From Candidatus Limivicinus faecipullorum (GTDB lineage: Bacteria > Bacillota > Clostridia > Oscillospirales > Oscillospiraceae): 9,437 nucleotides of DNA. Made by a program: the position numbers and the translations under genes. Below the pieces are notes generated by a model. The model saw only the letters and a program-made list of their open reading frames with translations. It was not told the origin of the DNA and did not search any database. Below are positions 1 through 7,513 of the stretch, piece after piece (the first letter of the stretch is position 1; each line of letters starts with the position of its first letter). The stretch lies in NCBI GenBank assembly GCA_018711755.1, contig DVHY01000110.1, positions 1 to 9,437 on the forward strand. The letters run 5' to 3'.

Positions 1-14
1 TCCGTCGTTTATTT

Positions 15-34
15 CCCGCCGCTCCTGCGGCGGG
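15..34. repeat. GC-rich inverted repeat (short hairpin) near the left edge
   Basis: Eight G/C pairs (15-22 with 27-34) close a four-base loop, TCCT on the plus strand and AGGA on the minus strand. Neither side has a run of T after the stem, so it is not a convincing terminator. It falls in what would be the 5' leader of the next minus-strand transcript. It could be a leader hairpin or the end of a longer structure cut by the window edge. Confidence 0.5.
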
Positions 35-50
35 CACAACTTATGTTGTT

Positions 51-79
51 ATTTTACACCAGCGGAAGTTTTGCCGCAA
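51..79 (-). promoter_or_regulatory. Weak candidate promoter for a gene beyond the left edge
   Basis: On the minus strand TAAAAT (56-51) matches the -10 consensus at 5 of 6 bases. TTGCGG (79-74) matches -35 at 3 of 6, and the spacer is 17 bases. It lies just past the polC terminator, where the next leftward gene would need a promoter. The start codon is not in the window, so this cannot be confirmed here. Confidence 0.3.
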
Positions 80-120
80 GAAGCGTTACAAAAAGTTTAG
101 AAAGCTCTCTGCGGCATATC

Positions 121-167
121 AATAAAAGCTGCATGGGAACGGCCGGAGCCGCTCTCATGCAGCTTTG
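121..167 (-). terminator. Intrinsic terminator of the polC operon
   Basis: An inverted repeat pairs 125-135 with 156-166 through 11 perfect base pairs (arms AAAGCTGCATG and CATGCAGCTTT). The inner part extends it through a G-T pair, two more pairs, one mismatch and a GC-rich top near 140-151. On the minus strand the stem starts about 25 bases after the polC stop and is followed by TTTTATT. The opposite strand has only TTTGTTG, so it terminates best leftward but could weakly stop convergent transcripts too. It marks the end of the frr-to-polC transcription unit. Confidence 0.8.
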
Positions 168-191
168 TTGTCTGCTGTTTGGAACTGCAGT

Positions 192-3100
192 TTAGAAATC
201 GAAGAGATTTATCTGACTGGTCTCGGGCATGTCGCCCAGGGCGCCCAGGTTTTTCAGGGCCTCCAGGTGGCTCTGGCTCACCTTGGGGCAGGCCCGGCCC
301 AGCTCCTCCACGGAGATAAAGCTCCTGCCCCCTTCGGTGCAGTGGGCCAAATCCAGGGCCGCCGTCTCCCCCAGGCCGGAGATGGACACGAAGGGCGGGC
401 GCAGCCTGCCGTCCTCGGTGACGGTGAACTTTATGGCGTCGGACTTGTACAGGTCGATGGGGGCGAACTCAAAGCCCCGCATGTTGAACTCGTACACCGC
501 TTCCAGAGTCACCAGCAGGTCCTCCTCGTTGGCGGTGAGGGTCTTGCCCTTCATCTCCCGTATCTTCCTGCGCACTCCGTCGGTGCCCACGGTCATCATG
601 GCCGCATCGAAGCCCCCCTTCTGGCTGCGCCGGTAGAAGTAGGCGCTGTAGAAGGCCAGGGGCTCGTGGACCTTGAACCAGGCGATGCGGAAGGCCATCA
701 TCACGTAGGCCACGGCGTGGGCCTTGGGGAAGAGGTAGGCTATCTTCCGGCAGGACTCGATGTACCAGTCCGGCACGCCCAAATCGCGCATCTGCTGCTC
801 GGCGTCCCCGGGGAATTCCCCGCTTTTTTTCACCTTGCCCTTGCGCACCGCCTCCATGGTCTTGAAAGCCAGAGAGGGCTCCATGCCCTTGGAGATGAGG
901 TAGAGCATGATATCGTCCCGGCAGCCCACGGTCTCATTGACGGTGGCGATGCCGTTGACGATGAGGTCGTGGATGTTCCCGGCCCACACGTCGGTGCCGT
1001 GGCTGAAGCCGGACAGGCGCACCAGGGTGTCGAACTGTTTTGGCTGGGTGTCCACCAGCATCTGGCGGGTGAAGCCGGTGCCGAACTCCGGCACGCCTAT
1101 GGTGCCGGTCCTGCCGATGATGGGGTCGTCCTCCGGCAGGCCCAGGGCGGCGGGGCTGGTGAAGATGGACATGGTCTCCGGGTCGGAGAGGGATATCTTC
1201 TTTGCGTCCACTCCGGTCATGTCCTCCATCATGCGTATCATGGTGGGGTCATCGTGGCCCAGCTCGTCCAGCTTCAGCAGGTTTGCCTCCATGCAGTGGT
1301 ATTCAAAATGGGTGGTTATTATATCGCTGTTGGGGTCGTCCGCCGGGTGCTGCACCGGGCAGAAATCGGTGACATCCATGTCCTGGGGAATGACCACCAG
1401 GCCGCCGGGATGCTGGCCGGTGGTGCGCTTGATGCCCACCAGGCCCAGAGCCAGGCGGTTCTCCTCCGCCTTGGTGGCGGTGATGTTCCGCTCCTCCAGA
1501 TATTTCTTCACATAGCCGTAGGCGGTCTTTTCCGCCAGGGTGCCTATGGTGCCGGCCCTGAACACGTGGTCCGAGCCGAAGAGGGTCTCGGTGTATTTAT
1601 GGGCCTTTGCCTGATACTCCCCGGAGAAGTTCAGGTCTATATCCGGAGTCTTCTCGTTGCCGGGGAAGCCCAGGAAGGTCTCAAAGGGGATGTCAAAGCC
1701 CTCCCGATTCATGGGTGTACCGCATTCCGGGCAGTTCTTCTCCGGCATGTCCGCCCCGCAGCCGTAGCTGCCGTCGGTGACGAACTCCGAGTGGCAGCAC
1801 TTGGGGCAGACATAGTGGGGCGGCAGGGAGTTGACCTCGGTGATGCCGGACATGTAGGCCACGATGGAGGAGCCCACGCTGCCCCGGCTGCCCACCAGGT
1901 AGCCGTTCTCCAGGGAGTTCTGCACCAGCTTCTGGGCGCTCATGTAGATAACGTCGTAGTTGTGGTCCAGGATGGTGTTCAGCTCCACGTCCACCCGGTC
2001 CTGGACTATCTTGGGCGGGTTCTCCCCATAGATGCGGTGCATCTTCCCGTAGACCAGGTTTTTCAGGTCCTCGGCGGAGTGCTCTATCTTGGGGGGGAAC
2101 AGGTCCTTGGGCAGCAGCTCTATCTCCTCCACCTGGTCGGCAATGGAGCGGGTATTGGTGATGACCACTTCCTCCGCCACTTCTTTGCCCAGGTACTCGA
2201 ACTCCTTGAGCATCTCCTCAGTGGTGCGGAAGAAGATGGGGCAGCTCCTGTCTGCGTCGGAGAACTTCTTGGCCGCCTGGAGTATCTTCCGGTACTGCTC
2301 GTCCTCGGCGTCCAGGAAGTGGACGTCGGAGGCGGCTATCACCGGCTTATTCAGCTCCCGGCCTATGCGCAGTATGGTGCGGTTGTAGTCCTGCAATACG
2401 GACACGTCGCTGACCACGCCGTTGTCCACCAAAAAGCCGTTATTGCAGATGGGCTGTATCTCCAGATAGTCATAGTACTTGGCTATCTTTTTAAGCTCCT
2501 TGTCGCTGGCGCCCTTCATCACCGCCCCGTAAAGCTCGCCCATGCCGCAGGCCGAGCCCACCAGGATGCCCTCCCGGTGCTGGTTCAGCAGGCTCTTGGG
2601 TATGGTTGGGCTGCGGTGGAAGTATTTCAGGTAGGACTGGGATATCATCTCATAGAGGTTTTTCAGTCCCTTGCGGTTTTTAACCAGCAGTATCATGTGG
2701 TAGCTCTTGGCCACGTCGGTGCGGCGCAGGGAGTGGTACACCGTCTCTATATCGTCCACGGTCTTGGCTCCCTGGCGGGCCAGCATGGGCAGGAATTTCT
2801 CCATCATCCGGGCCACCACCATGGCGTCGTCGCTGGCCCTGTGGTGGTTGAACTGGGGCAGTCCCAGGTGGTTGGAGACTATGTCCAGCTTGAAGCGCTT
2901 CAGCTCCGGCAGCAGGGCCTGGGACAAAGCCAGAGTGTCCAGGAACACCGGGGAGAACTTCAGTCCCTGGCGTATGGCGGCGGCGCTCATGAAGCCCACG
3001 TCAAAGTGGGCGTTGTGGGCGATGATGGGCCGGTCCCCGATGAAGTCCATGAACATCTCCATGGCCTCCTTCTCCCTGGGGGCCCCCGCCACGTCGCTGT

Positions 3101-4196
3101 CCCTTATGCCGGTGAGCTGGGTGATGTCCGGGGGGATATGCCTCTCCGGGTCCACGAAGGTGTTGAAAACTTCCTTTATCTCTCCCCCGGAGAAGATGAC
3201 GGCGCCTATCTCCGTCATTCGGTCGGTCTGGGCGTTGAGGCCGGTGGTCTCTATATCGAAGGCCACGAACTCCGTGTCCAGGGGCAGCTTGCTCTTGCCT
3301 ATGACGGCGCTGTTGCCGTCCATGTCGTTTACGAAGTAGCACTCCAGGCCGTAGATTATCTTCACCCCGTGCTTCTTCCCCGCCTTCCACATATCCGGGA
3401 AGGCCTGGGCCACCCCGTGGTCGGTGACGGCTATGGCGGGCATGCCCCAGTAGGCCGCCCGCTTGACGATGGCCGCAGGGTCCGTGAGGGCGTCCAGCGC
3501 CGAAAAGCGGGTGTGCACATGCAGCTCTACCCGCTTCACCGGGGCCTTGTCCGGCCGTATATAGGCCTTGCCCTTCATTATGTTCCTGGGGTCCAGCACC
3601 ATGTCCTCATCGTACTTGGAGTAGATGATCTCACCCTGGGCGATGATATGGTCCCCCGGGTTTATGCTGTCGATTATGCTCTGGTCGTCCTCGGAGCGGA
3701 GGAAGCGGGAGATGCGGATGGAGTTGGTCCGGTCGGTGATGTCAAAGCACAAGACCGCGCTGCCCCGTTTCTGGAGCCGCCGGCTGGTCACCGCCACCAC
3801 GTCCCCCTCCACCGTGACCTTGCCGGACTCCAGGCTGAGGGTGTTCATGGGCACCGGCCTCTGCTTTATGGCCCGGCCCATGAGCACATCCCCCTTGGGG
3901 GGGCCGCCGGGAGCCGGGGCCGTGGCGGCGGCCGCCGCCGTGGAGGCCAGCTTCACTTTCGGATAGTCCGGCACCAGGCCCACGCCGCTCAGGCCATAGT
4001 CCTCCTTCAGCCTCTGGCTGATGGAGGAGATGTCCACCGGGGAGGGCATGGCGGGAAACCAGGCGCAGACCGTGAGCATCAGCTCTGCCAGGTCCACCTG
4101 CACGTCGGTGACATAGGCTTTCTCCAGTCCCCCGGCGCAGCTTTTTATATCCTCACAGCCGGGGAAGATGGTGAGAAAGGGAGTGTGCTCGCTCAT
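192..4196 (-). CDS. polC: DNA polymerase III alpha subunit, PolC type (Gram-positive replicative polymerase)
   Basis: PolC is the main chromosomal replicase of Bacillota and proofreads with a built-in exonuclease. The 1334 residues hold, in order: a short N-terminal region (1-80); an Ala/Pro-rich linker (about 85-102); an OB-fold (about 105-215); the PHP domain starting HVHTRFSALD (226-235) with AVTDHG (256-261); an inserted DnaQ-type exonuclease with DIETTGL (314-320), HNAHFDVGF (394-402) and HRASDD (452-457); the rest of PHP, including ASDVHFLD (622-629); and the polymerase core. The core has GSRGSVGSS (769-777), a zinc site (Cys797, 800, 813, 822, 825), catalytic PDIDLNFSG (Asp852, Asp854) and HPGGLVVIP. 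The extreme C-terminus carries QINLF (1328-1332), a likely sliding-clamp motif. I start at the ATG at 4196, which overlaps the ispG TGA and has GGGGAG 5 bases upstream; the frame stays open 45 bases further, but that extension lies inside ispG. The protein is about 100 residues shorter than the 1437 I recall for B. subtilis PolC, mostly before PHP. It contains no TTA, CTA or TCA codons. Confidence 0.98.
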   Translation of the reverse strand: MSEHTPFLTIFPGCEDIKSCAGGLEKAYVTDVQVDLAELMLTVCAWFPAMPSPVDISSISQRLKEDYGLSGVGLVPDYPKVKLASTAAAAATAPAPGGPPKGDVLMGRAIKQRPVPMNTLSLESGKVTVEGDVVAVTSRRLQKRGSAVLCFDITDRTNSIRISRFLRSEDDQSIIDSINPGDHIIAQGEIIYSKYDEDMVLDPRNIMKGKAYIRPDKAPVKRVELHVHTRFSALDALTDPAAIVKRAAYWGMPAIAVTDHGVAQAFPDMWKAGKKHGVKIIYGLECYFVNDMDGNSAVIGKSKLPLDTEFVAFDIETTGLNAQTDRMTEIGAVIFSGGEIKEVFNTFVDPERHIPPDITQLTGIRDSDVAGAPREKEAMEMFMDFIGDRPIIAHNAHFDVGFMSAAAIRQGLKFSPVFLDTLALSQALLPELKRFKLDIVSNHLGLPQFNHHRASDDAMVVARMMEKFLPMLARQGAKTVDDIETVYHSLRRTDVAKSYHMILLVKNRKGLKNLYEMISQSYLKYFHRSPTIPKSLLNQHREGILVGSACGMGELYGAVMKGASDKELKKIAKYYDYLEIQPICNNGFLVDNGVVSDVSVLQDYNRTILRIGRELNKPVIAASDVHFLDAEDEQYRKILQAAKKFSDADRSCPIFFRTTEEMLKEFEYLGKEVAEEVVITNTRSIADQVEEIELLPKDLFPPKIEHSAEDLKNLVYGKMHRIYGENPPKIVQDRVDVELNTILDHNYDVIYMSAQKLVQNSLENGYLVGSRGSVGSSIVAYMSGITEVNSLPPHYVCPKCCHSEFVTDGSYGCGADMPEKNCPECGTPMNREGFDIPFETFLGFPGNEKTPDIDLNFSGEYQAKAHKYTETLFGSDHVFRAGTIGTLAEKTAYGYVKKYLEERNITATKAEENRLALGLVGIKRTTGQHPGGLVVIPQDMDVTDFCPVQHPADDPNSDIITTHFEYHCMEANLLKLDELGHDDPTMIRMMEDMTGVDAKKISLSDPETMSIFTSPAALGLPEDDPIIGRTGTIGVPEFGTGFTRQMLVDTQPKQFDTLVRLSGFSHGTDVWAGNIHDLIVNGIATVNETVGCRDDIMLYLISKGMEPSLAFKTMEAVRKGKVKKSGEFPGDAEQQMRDLGVPDWYIESCRKIAYLFPKAHAVAYVMMAFRIAWFKVHEPLAFYSAYFYRRSQKGGFDAAMMTVGTDGVRRKIREMKGKTLTANEEDLLVTLEAVYEFNMRGFEFAPIDLYKSDAIKFTVTEDGRLRPPFVSISGLGETAALDLAHCTEGGRSFISVEELGRACPKVSQSHLEALKNLGALGDMPETSQINLFDF

Positions 4197-5260
4197 GCCC
4201 GCTCCCCGTCTTTCTCTATAAGCTCCACCAGCCGCTCGCAAAGCTCCTCATAGGGATATGTACCCAGCACCCGGCCCTTCTTGAAGATAAGGCCCTTGCC
4301 CTTGCCTCCGGCTATGCCGTAGTCCGCCTCCCGGGCCTCCCCGGGGCCGTTGACCACGCAGCCCATCACCGCCACGGTGATGTCCCTGGGCATGTCCTTC
4401 ACCCGCTGTTCCACCTGGCCTGCCAGGCTTATCAGGTCTATTTCCGTCCTGCCGCAGGTGGGGCAGGAGACGAATTTCACCCCGCCGGGGCGCAGTCCCG
4501 CCGCCTTCACTATGGCGATGCCGGCGCTGACCTCCCGCACCGGGTCTGCGGTGAGGGAGACTCTTATTGTATTGCCTATGCCCTCGCAGAGCAGGGTACC
4601 TATGCCCACGGCGGACTGGATAGTGCCGTTCCACTCGGTGCCGGTCTCGGTGACGCCCAGGTGCAGGGGATAGGGAAAGACCTCCGCCGCCAGCCGGTAG
4701 GCGGCCACGGTGAGGGGCACGGAGGAGGCTTTCATGGATATGCAGATATCCGTGAAGTCATACTTCTCCAGCAGCTGCGCATGGCCCTTTGCGCTCTCCA
4801 CCAGGGCCTCCGGGCAGGGGTGTCCGTACTTCTCCAAAAGCCGGGGCTCCAGGCTCCCGGCGTTTACGCCTATGCGTATGGGTATGCCGTGGCGGCGGCA
4901 GCTCTCCGCCACGGCCTTCACGTTCTCCTGGGCGCCGATGTTGCCGGGGTTAATGCGTATCTTGTCGATGCCCCGCTCCGCCACCTCCAGAGCCAGGCGG
5001 TAGTCGAAGTGGATATCCGCCACCAGGGGCACCCGCACCTGTTCCTTTATCCGGGAGACGGCCCTGGCGGAGTCCATGTCCGGGATGGCTATGCGCACGA
5101 TGTCCGCCCCGGCGGCCTCCATGGCCTTTATCTGCTCCACGGTGGCCTCTACATCCCAGGTCTTGGTGTTGCACATGGTCTGGACGGAGACGGGGGCTCC
5201 GCCGCCTATCTCCACCCCGCCCACTTTGATTTTCCTGACTGTATCTCTTTTTTCCATCAT
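4193..5260 (-). CDS. ispG: 4-hydroxy-3-methylbut-2-en-1-yl diphosphate synthase (HMBPP synthase, 4Fe-4S)
   Basis: IspG reductively opens methylerythritol cyclodiphosphate to HMBPP, the penultimate MEP step, using a 4Fe-4S cluster fed by flavodoxin or ferredoxin. The 355 residues form the usual bacterial two-domain enzyme. The N-terminal TIM barrel has PVSVQTMCNT (23-32), DIVRIAIPD, VADIHFDYRLAL (80-91), IRINPGNIG (101-109) and GVNAGSLE (131-138). The C-terminal cluster domain has CPTCGR with Cys266 and Cys269, then MGCVVNGPGEA with Cys301 and Glu308, together the expected cluster ligands. No residue is missing. Two adjacent ATGs (5260 and 5257) are possible starts. I chose the first because it makes the 4-base overlap with the rseP TGA and lies nearer the AGGA 10 bases upstream. 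Its own TGA overlaps the polC ATG. About 17 of its 29 Ile codons are ATA, which is striking for a GC-rich gene. Confidence 0.98.
   Translation of the reverse strand: MMEKRDTVRKIKVGGVEIGGGAPVSVQTMCNTKTWDVEATVEQIKAMEAAGADIVRIAIPDMDSARAVSRIKEQVRVPLVADIHFDYRLALEVAERGIDKIRINPGNIGAQENVKAVAESCRRHGIPIRIGVNAGSLEPRLLEKYGHPCPEALVESAKGHAQLLEKYDFTDICISMKASSVPLTVAAYRLAAEVFPYPLHLGVTETGTEWNGTIQSAVGIGTLLCEGIGNTIRVSLTADPVREVSAGIAIVKAAGLRPGGVKFVSCPTCGRTEIDLISLAGQVEQRVKDMPRDITVAVMGCVVNGPGEAREADYGIAGGKGKGLIFKKGRVLGTYPYEELCERLVELIEKDGERA
4202..4207 (-). promoter_or_regulatory. Ribosome binding site deciding the polC start
   Basis: The minus strand reads GGGGAG, then 5 bases, then the ATG at 4196-4194. This supports the start that overlaps the ispG stop. 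It argues against the upstream ATG at 4241, which would add 15 residues of Arg/Ala/Gly-rich sequence without family similarity. Confidence 0.75.
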
Positions 5261-6315
5261 GTCGTCACTATCCTGAATATATCGTTGAACATTACAAAAA
5301 CCATCAGCGCCAGCAACATCATCATGCCGGCGGCGTGGATATATCCCTCATATTTGGGGTTGAGCTTGCGGCGGCTCACCGCCTCAATGACGCAGGTCAC
5401 CAGCAGCAGGAATATCCTGCCGCCGTCCAGGGCGGGAATGGGTAGCATGTTCATGAGGGCCAGGTTCACCGCAATGAAGGCCCCGAAGTAGAAGATGCTG
5501 AACAGGGCGTCGGAGGTGGACTCCGCGCTCTCCCCGGTCTCGGCCATCATCCCCACGATGCCCACGGGGCCGGCCATATCATCCACGCCCACATTGCCCT
5601 TCACCAGCTCGCTCAGGCCCATCCAGACCCAGCGTCCGAACTCCATGGTGGTGTTCCAGGCGTAGCGCAGCTTCACCGGGAAAGTAGCCTCCTCGGTGCC
5701 CATGGAAAAGCCGTAGAGCTTCTGGCTCTCCCCCTCGTACTCCACGGGGACGAAATAGAAGTCCTCCAGCTCCACCTTTTCCCCGTCCCGTATGACAACG
5801 ATGTCATAGGTGCCGTCGCCCTGGCTGAGGAAGTCGGTGACGTCCTGGTACTGGTATATCCTGTGGCCGTCTATGCTGTAGAAGCGGTCACCCAGCTGCA
5901 GGGCCTCCTCCCCCTGATAGGGGCAGTCCTCCCGGAACTGGGCGATCACCGGGGCCCAGAAGGCCACGGCGTTCCAGTAGAGGATAAGGACGATAACGAA
6001 GCCCAGCAGGAAGTTCATGAAGGAGCCTGCCGCCAGGATAAGCACCCGTTTCCAGGCCGCCTGGTTGGTGAAGGCCCGGGGCTCGTCGCTCTCCTGGTCC
6101 TCCCCGGCCATGGCGCAGAAGCCCCCGAAGGGCACCGCCCTCAGGGAGTATACCGTCTCCCCTTTCTGCTTTTGCAGCAGGGCCGGCCCCATGCCCACGG
6201 CAAATTCCTCCACCTTCACTCCGCAGAGCTTTGCCACGGTGAAATGGCCCAGTTCATGGACGATGACCAGAACTCCGAACAGCAGTATTGCAAGGATGAC
6301 ATAAACAATGCTCAT
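5257..6315 (-). CDS. rseP: RseP/RasP-type site-2 intramembrane metalloprotease
   Basis: This zinc protease of the S2P (M50) family cuts membrane-embedded substrates such as anti-sigma factors and leftover signal peptides; its substrates here cannot be read from the sequence. The 352 residues show a first membrane helix carrying the zinc site HELGH (20-24). GMGPALL, VPFGGFCAMAGED (61-73) and a second helix (about 92-114, containing MNF) follow. One PDZ-like region spans about 115-200. The motif LPIPALDGGR (291-300, third zinc ligand Asp297) lies in a third helix, and a final helix covers about 326-347. One PDZ region and about 350 residues are typical of Gram-positive members; E. coli RseP has two PDZ domains and about 450 residues. 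The ATG (6315-6313) overlaps the dxr stop, with GGAG about 11 bases upstream. The gene's TGA overlaps the ispG ATG. Position between dxr and ispG is the standard one. Confidence 0.96.
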   Translation of the reverse strand: MSIVYVILAILLFGVLVIVHELGHFTVAKLCGVKVEEFAVGMGPALLQKQKGETVYSLRAVPFGGFCAMAGEDQESDEPRAFTNQAAWKRVLILAAGSFMNFLLGFVIVLILYWNAVAFWAPVIAQFREDCPYQGEEALQLGDRFYSIDGHRIYQYQDVTDFLSQGDGTYDIVVIRDGEKVELEDFYFVPVEYEGESQKLYGFSMGTEEATFPVKLRYAWNTTMEFGRWVWMGLSELVKGNVGVDDMAGPVGIVGMMAETGESAESTSDALFSIFYFGAFIAVNLALMNMLPIPALDGGRIFLLLVTCVIEAVSRRKLNPKYEGYIHAAGMMMLLALMVFVMFNDIFRIVTT

Positions 6316-7460
6316 TTAGAAAAATTCTCCAAAACATAGGTTCTGGCGGCGGCGTCCGCCTCCAGGATGGTCTCCAGATCCGGCGCTTTCACCACCCCCA
6401 CTTTTTCCACGGCGGAGGCGGCGGCGTCGTATATGCGGTTGTAGCCCAGCTGCCGCCGGAGGAACATGCCCACCGCCGCCTCGTTGGCGGCGCTCATGAC
6501 GCAGGGGGCGGTGCCGCCCAGGCGGGCGCAGTCCATAGCCAGCTTCAGGCAGGGGGTCTTCTCAAAGTCCGGGGCCTCGAAGCTCAGGTCTCTGAGCTTT
6601 GTAAAGTCCAGGCGGCTGAACATGGAGGGGCAGCGTTCCGGGTAGGTGAGGGCCAGCTGTATGGGCAGCCCCATGTCCGGCACCCCCAGCTGGGCGATAA
6701 CGGTGCCGTCTATCAGCTCTACCATAGAGTGTATGACGCTTTGTGGGTGGATTACCACCTGGATGTCGTCGGGGGTGACGGAGAACAGGTGCATGGCCTC
6801 GATAAATTCCAGGCCCTTGTTCATCATGGTGGCGCTGTCCACGGATATCTTGGCCCCCATGTGCCAGTTGGGATGGGCCACCGCTTGCTCGGGAGTCACG
6901 TCCTCCAGCTCCGCCCGGGCTTTCCCCCGGAAGGGCCCGCCGGAGCCGGTGAGCAGTATCTTTTTAAGCTCCCCCTTTTTCCGGCCCATAAGACACTGGA
7001 ACACGGCGGAATGCTCCGAGTCCACGGGGACTATCTCCGCCCCCTTCTCCCGGGCTCTGGCCATGACGATGTCCCCGGCGCAGACCAGGGTCTCCTTGTT
7101 GGCCAGGGCTATGCGCTTTCTCTCGTCTATGGCCGCCAGGGTGGGTCTGAGCCCCACGGAGCCGGACACGGCGGTGACCACGCAGTCCGCCTCCTCCAGG
7201 GTGGCGGCCTCGATGAGGCCCTCCATGCCGGAGCCCACACGGATGTCCGTGTCCGCCACGGCAGTCTTGAAAGCCTTTGCCGCCTCCCGGTCGTACACCG
7301 CCACGAAGGCCGGGTGCAGCCGCCGGGCCTGCTCTTCCAGCATATCTATCTTCCGGTGTGCGGTGAGAGCGGCCACCCTTATGCCGGTGTGCTCCGCCAC
7401 GGCAATGGTCTGGCGGCCTATGGAGCCGGTACAGCCCAATACGGATATGGATTTTACCAT
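6312..7460 (-). CDS. dxr: 1-deoxy-D-xylulose 5-phosphate reductoisomerase (DXP reductoisomerase)
   Basis: Dxr converts DXP to 2-C-methyl-D-erythritol 4-phosphate with NADPH and a divalent metal. It is the first committed step of the MEP isoprenoid pathway and the target of fosmidomycin. The 382 residues are full length. The N-terminal Rossmann fold opens with GCTGSIGRQT (9-18) for NADPH. LANKETLV (118-125) follows, then PVDSEHSA (145-152) with metal ligands Asp147 and Glu149, LTGSGGPF (170-177), the HPNW...KISVDSATMMNKGLE block (197-218) with Glu218 as the third ligand, and HPQSVIHSMVE (238-248). A C-terminal helical domain contains SAANEAAVGMF. All catalytic groups are present. The ATG start has a good AGAGGA site at 7473-7468, 7 bases upstream. 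Unlike its neighbours, the gene is separated from the one upstream by 32 AT-rich bases and may have its own promoter. Its TGA overlaps the rseP ATG. Confidence 0.98.
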   Translation of the reverse strand: MVKSISVLGCTGSIGRQTIAVAEHTGIRVAALTAHRKIDMLEEQARRLHPAFVAVYDREAAKAFKTAVADTDIRVGSGMEGLIEAATLEEADCVVTAVSGSVGLRPTLAAIDERKRIALANKETLVCAGDIVMARAREKGAEIVPVDSEHSAVFQCLMGRKKGELKKILLTGSGGPFRGKARAELEDVTPEQAVAHPNWHMGAKISVDSATMMNKGLEFIEAMHLFSVTPDDIQVVIHPQSVIHSMVELIDGTVIAQLGVPDMGLPIQLALTYPERCPSMFSRLDFTKLRDLSFEAPDFEKTPCLKLAMDCARLGGTAPCVMSAANEAAVGMFLRRQLGYNRIYDAAASAVEKVGVVKAPDLETILEADAAARTYVLENFSK

Positions 7461-7467
7461 AATATTT

Positions 7468-7473
7468 TCCTCT
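7468..7473 (-). promoter_or_regulatory. Ribosome binding site of dxr
   Basis: AGAGGA on the minus strand sits 7 bases before the dxr ATG, in the only substantial intergenic gap of the operon. It is better placed than the sites of the overlapping genes. This fits independent initiation at dxr rather than dependence on coupling to the gene upstream. Confidence 0.75.
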
Positions 7474-7485
7474 TTATTTATACAA

Positions 7486-7513
7486 ATTATAGCTAAACCT
7501 TTAAAGTTTTCAG
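7486..7513 (-). promoter_or_regulatory. Candidate internal sigma-A promoter for dxr
   Basis: The minus strand has a perfect -10 hexamer TATAAT at 7491-7486 and a 4-of-6 -35 match CTGAAA at 7513-7508, with a 16-base spacer. Transcription would start near 7479 and give a leader of about 19 bases containing the dxr ribosome binding site. The promoter overlaps the AT-rich end of the alkD-like gene. It would let dxr, rseP, ispG and polC be expressed apart from frr, uppS and the alkD-like gene. The hexamers are directly visible; activity is inferred, and AT-rich DNA produces chance matches. Confidence 0.42.

Noticed and set aside
36..49. Small inverted repeat ACAAC/GTTGT next to the GC hairpin
   Set aside because: A 5-bp AT-containing stem is too weak to claim a function.
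183..192. Ten-base palindrome AACTGCAGTT at the polC stop
   Set aside because: Too short to stand out from chance; the nearby 11-bp terminator stem is the meaningful structure.
3900..3955. GCC/GCG-rich stretch resembling a simple repeat
   Set aside because: It is the coding sequence of the Ala/Pro linker in PolC and shows no regular repeat unit.
4197..4241. A 15-residue N-terminal extension of PolC from the ATG at 4241
   Set aside because: It lies inside the ispG reading region, encodes an Arg/Ala/Gly-rich tail unlike PolC, and the ATG at 4196 has a well-spaced ribosome binding site and an ATGA overlap.
165..4253. Plus-strand open frame of 1362 codons antisense to polC
   Set aside because: It is the exact codon-for-codon complement of polC, has low-complexity His/Gly/Leu/Val/Gln-rich composition and no recognisable domain. 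Its openness follows from the missing TTA, CTA and TCA codons in polC.
4661..5491. Plus-strand open frame opposite ispG and the 3' end of rseP
   Set aside because: It is in exact codon register with ispG on the other strand, has shadow composition and no motif.
6729..7496. Plus-strand open frame opposite dxr
   Set aside because: It is the exact-register complement of dxr, whose family motifs account fully for this DNA.
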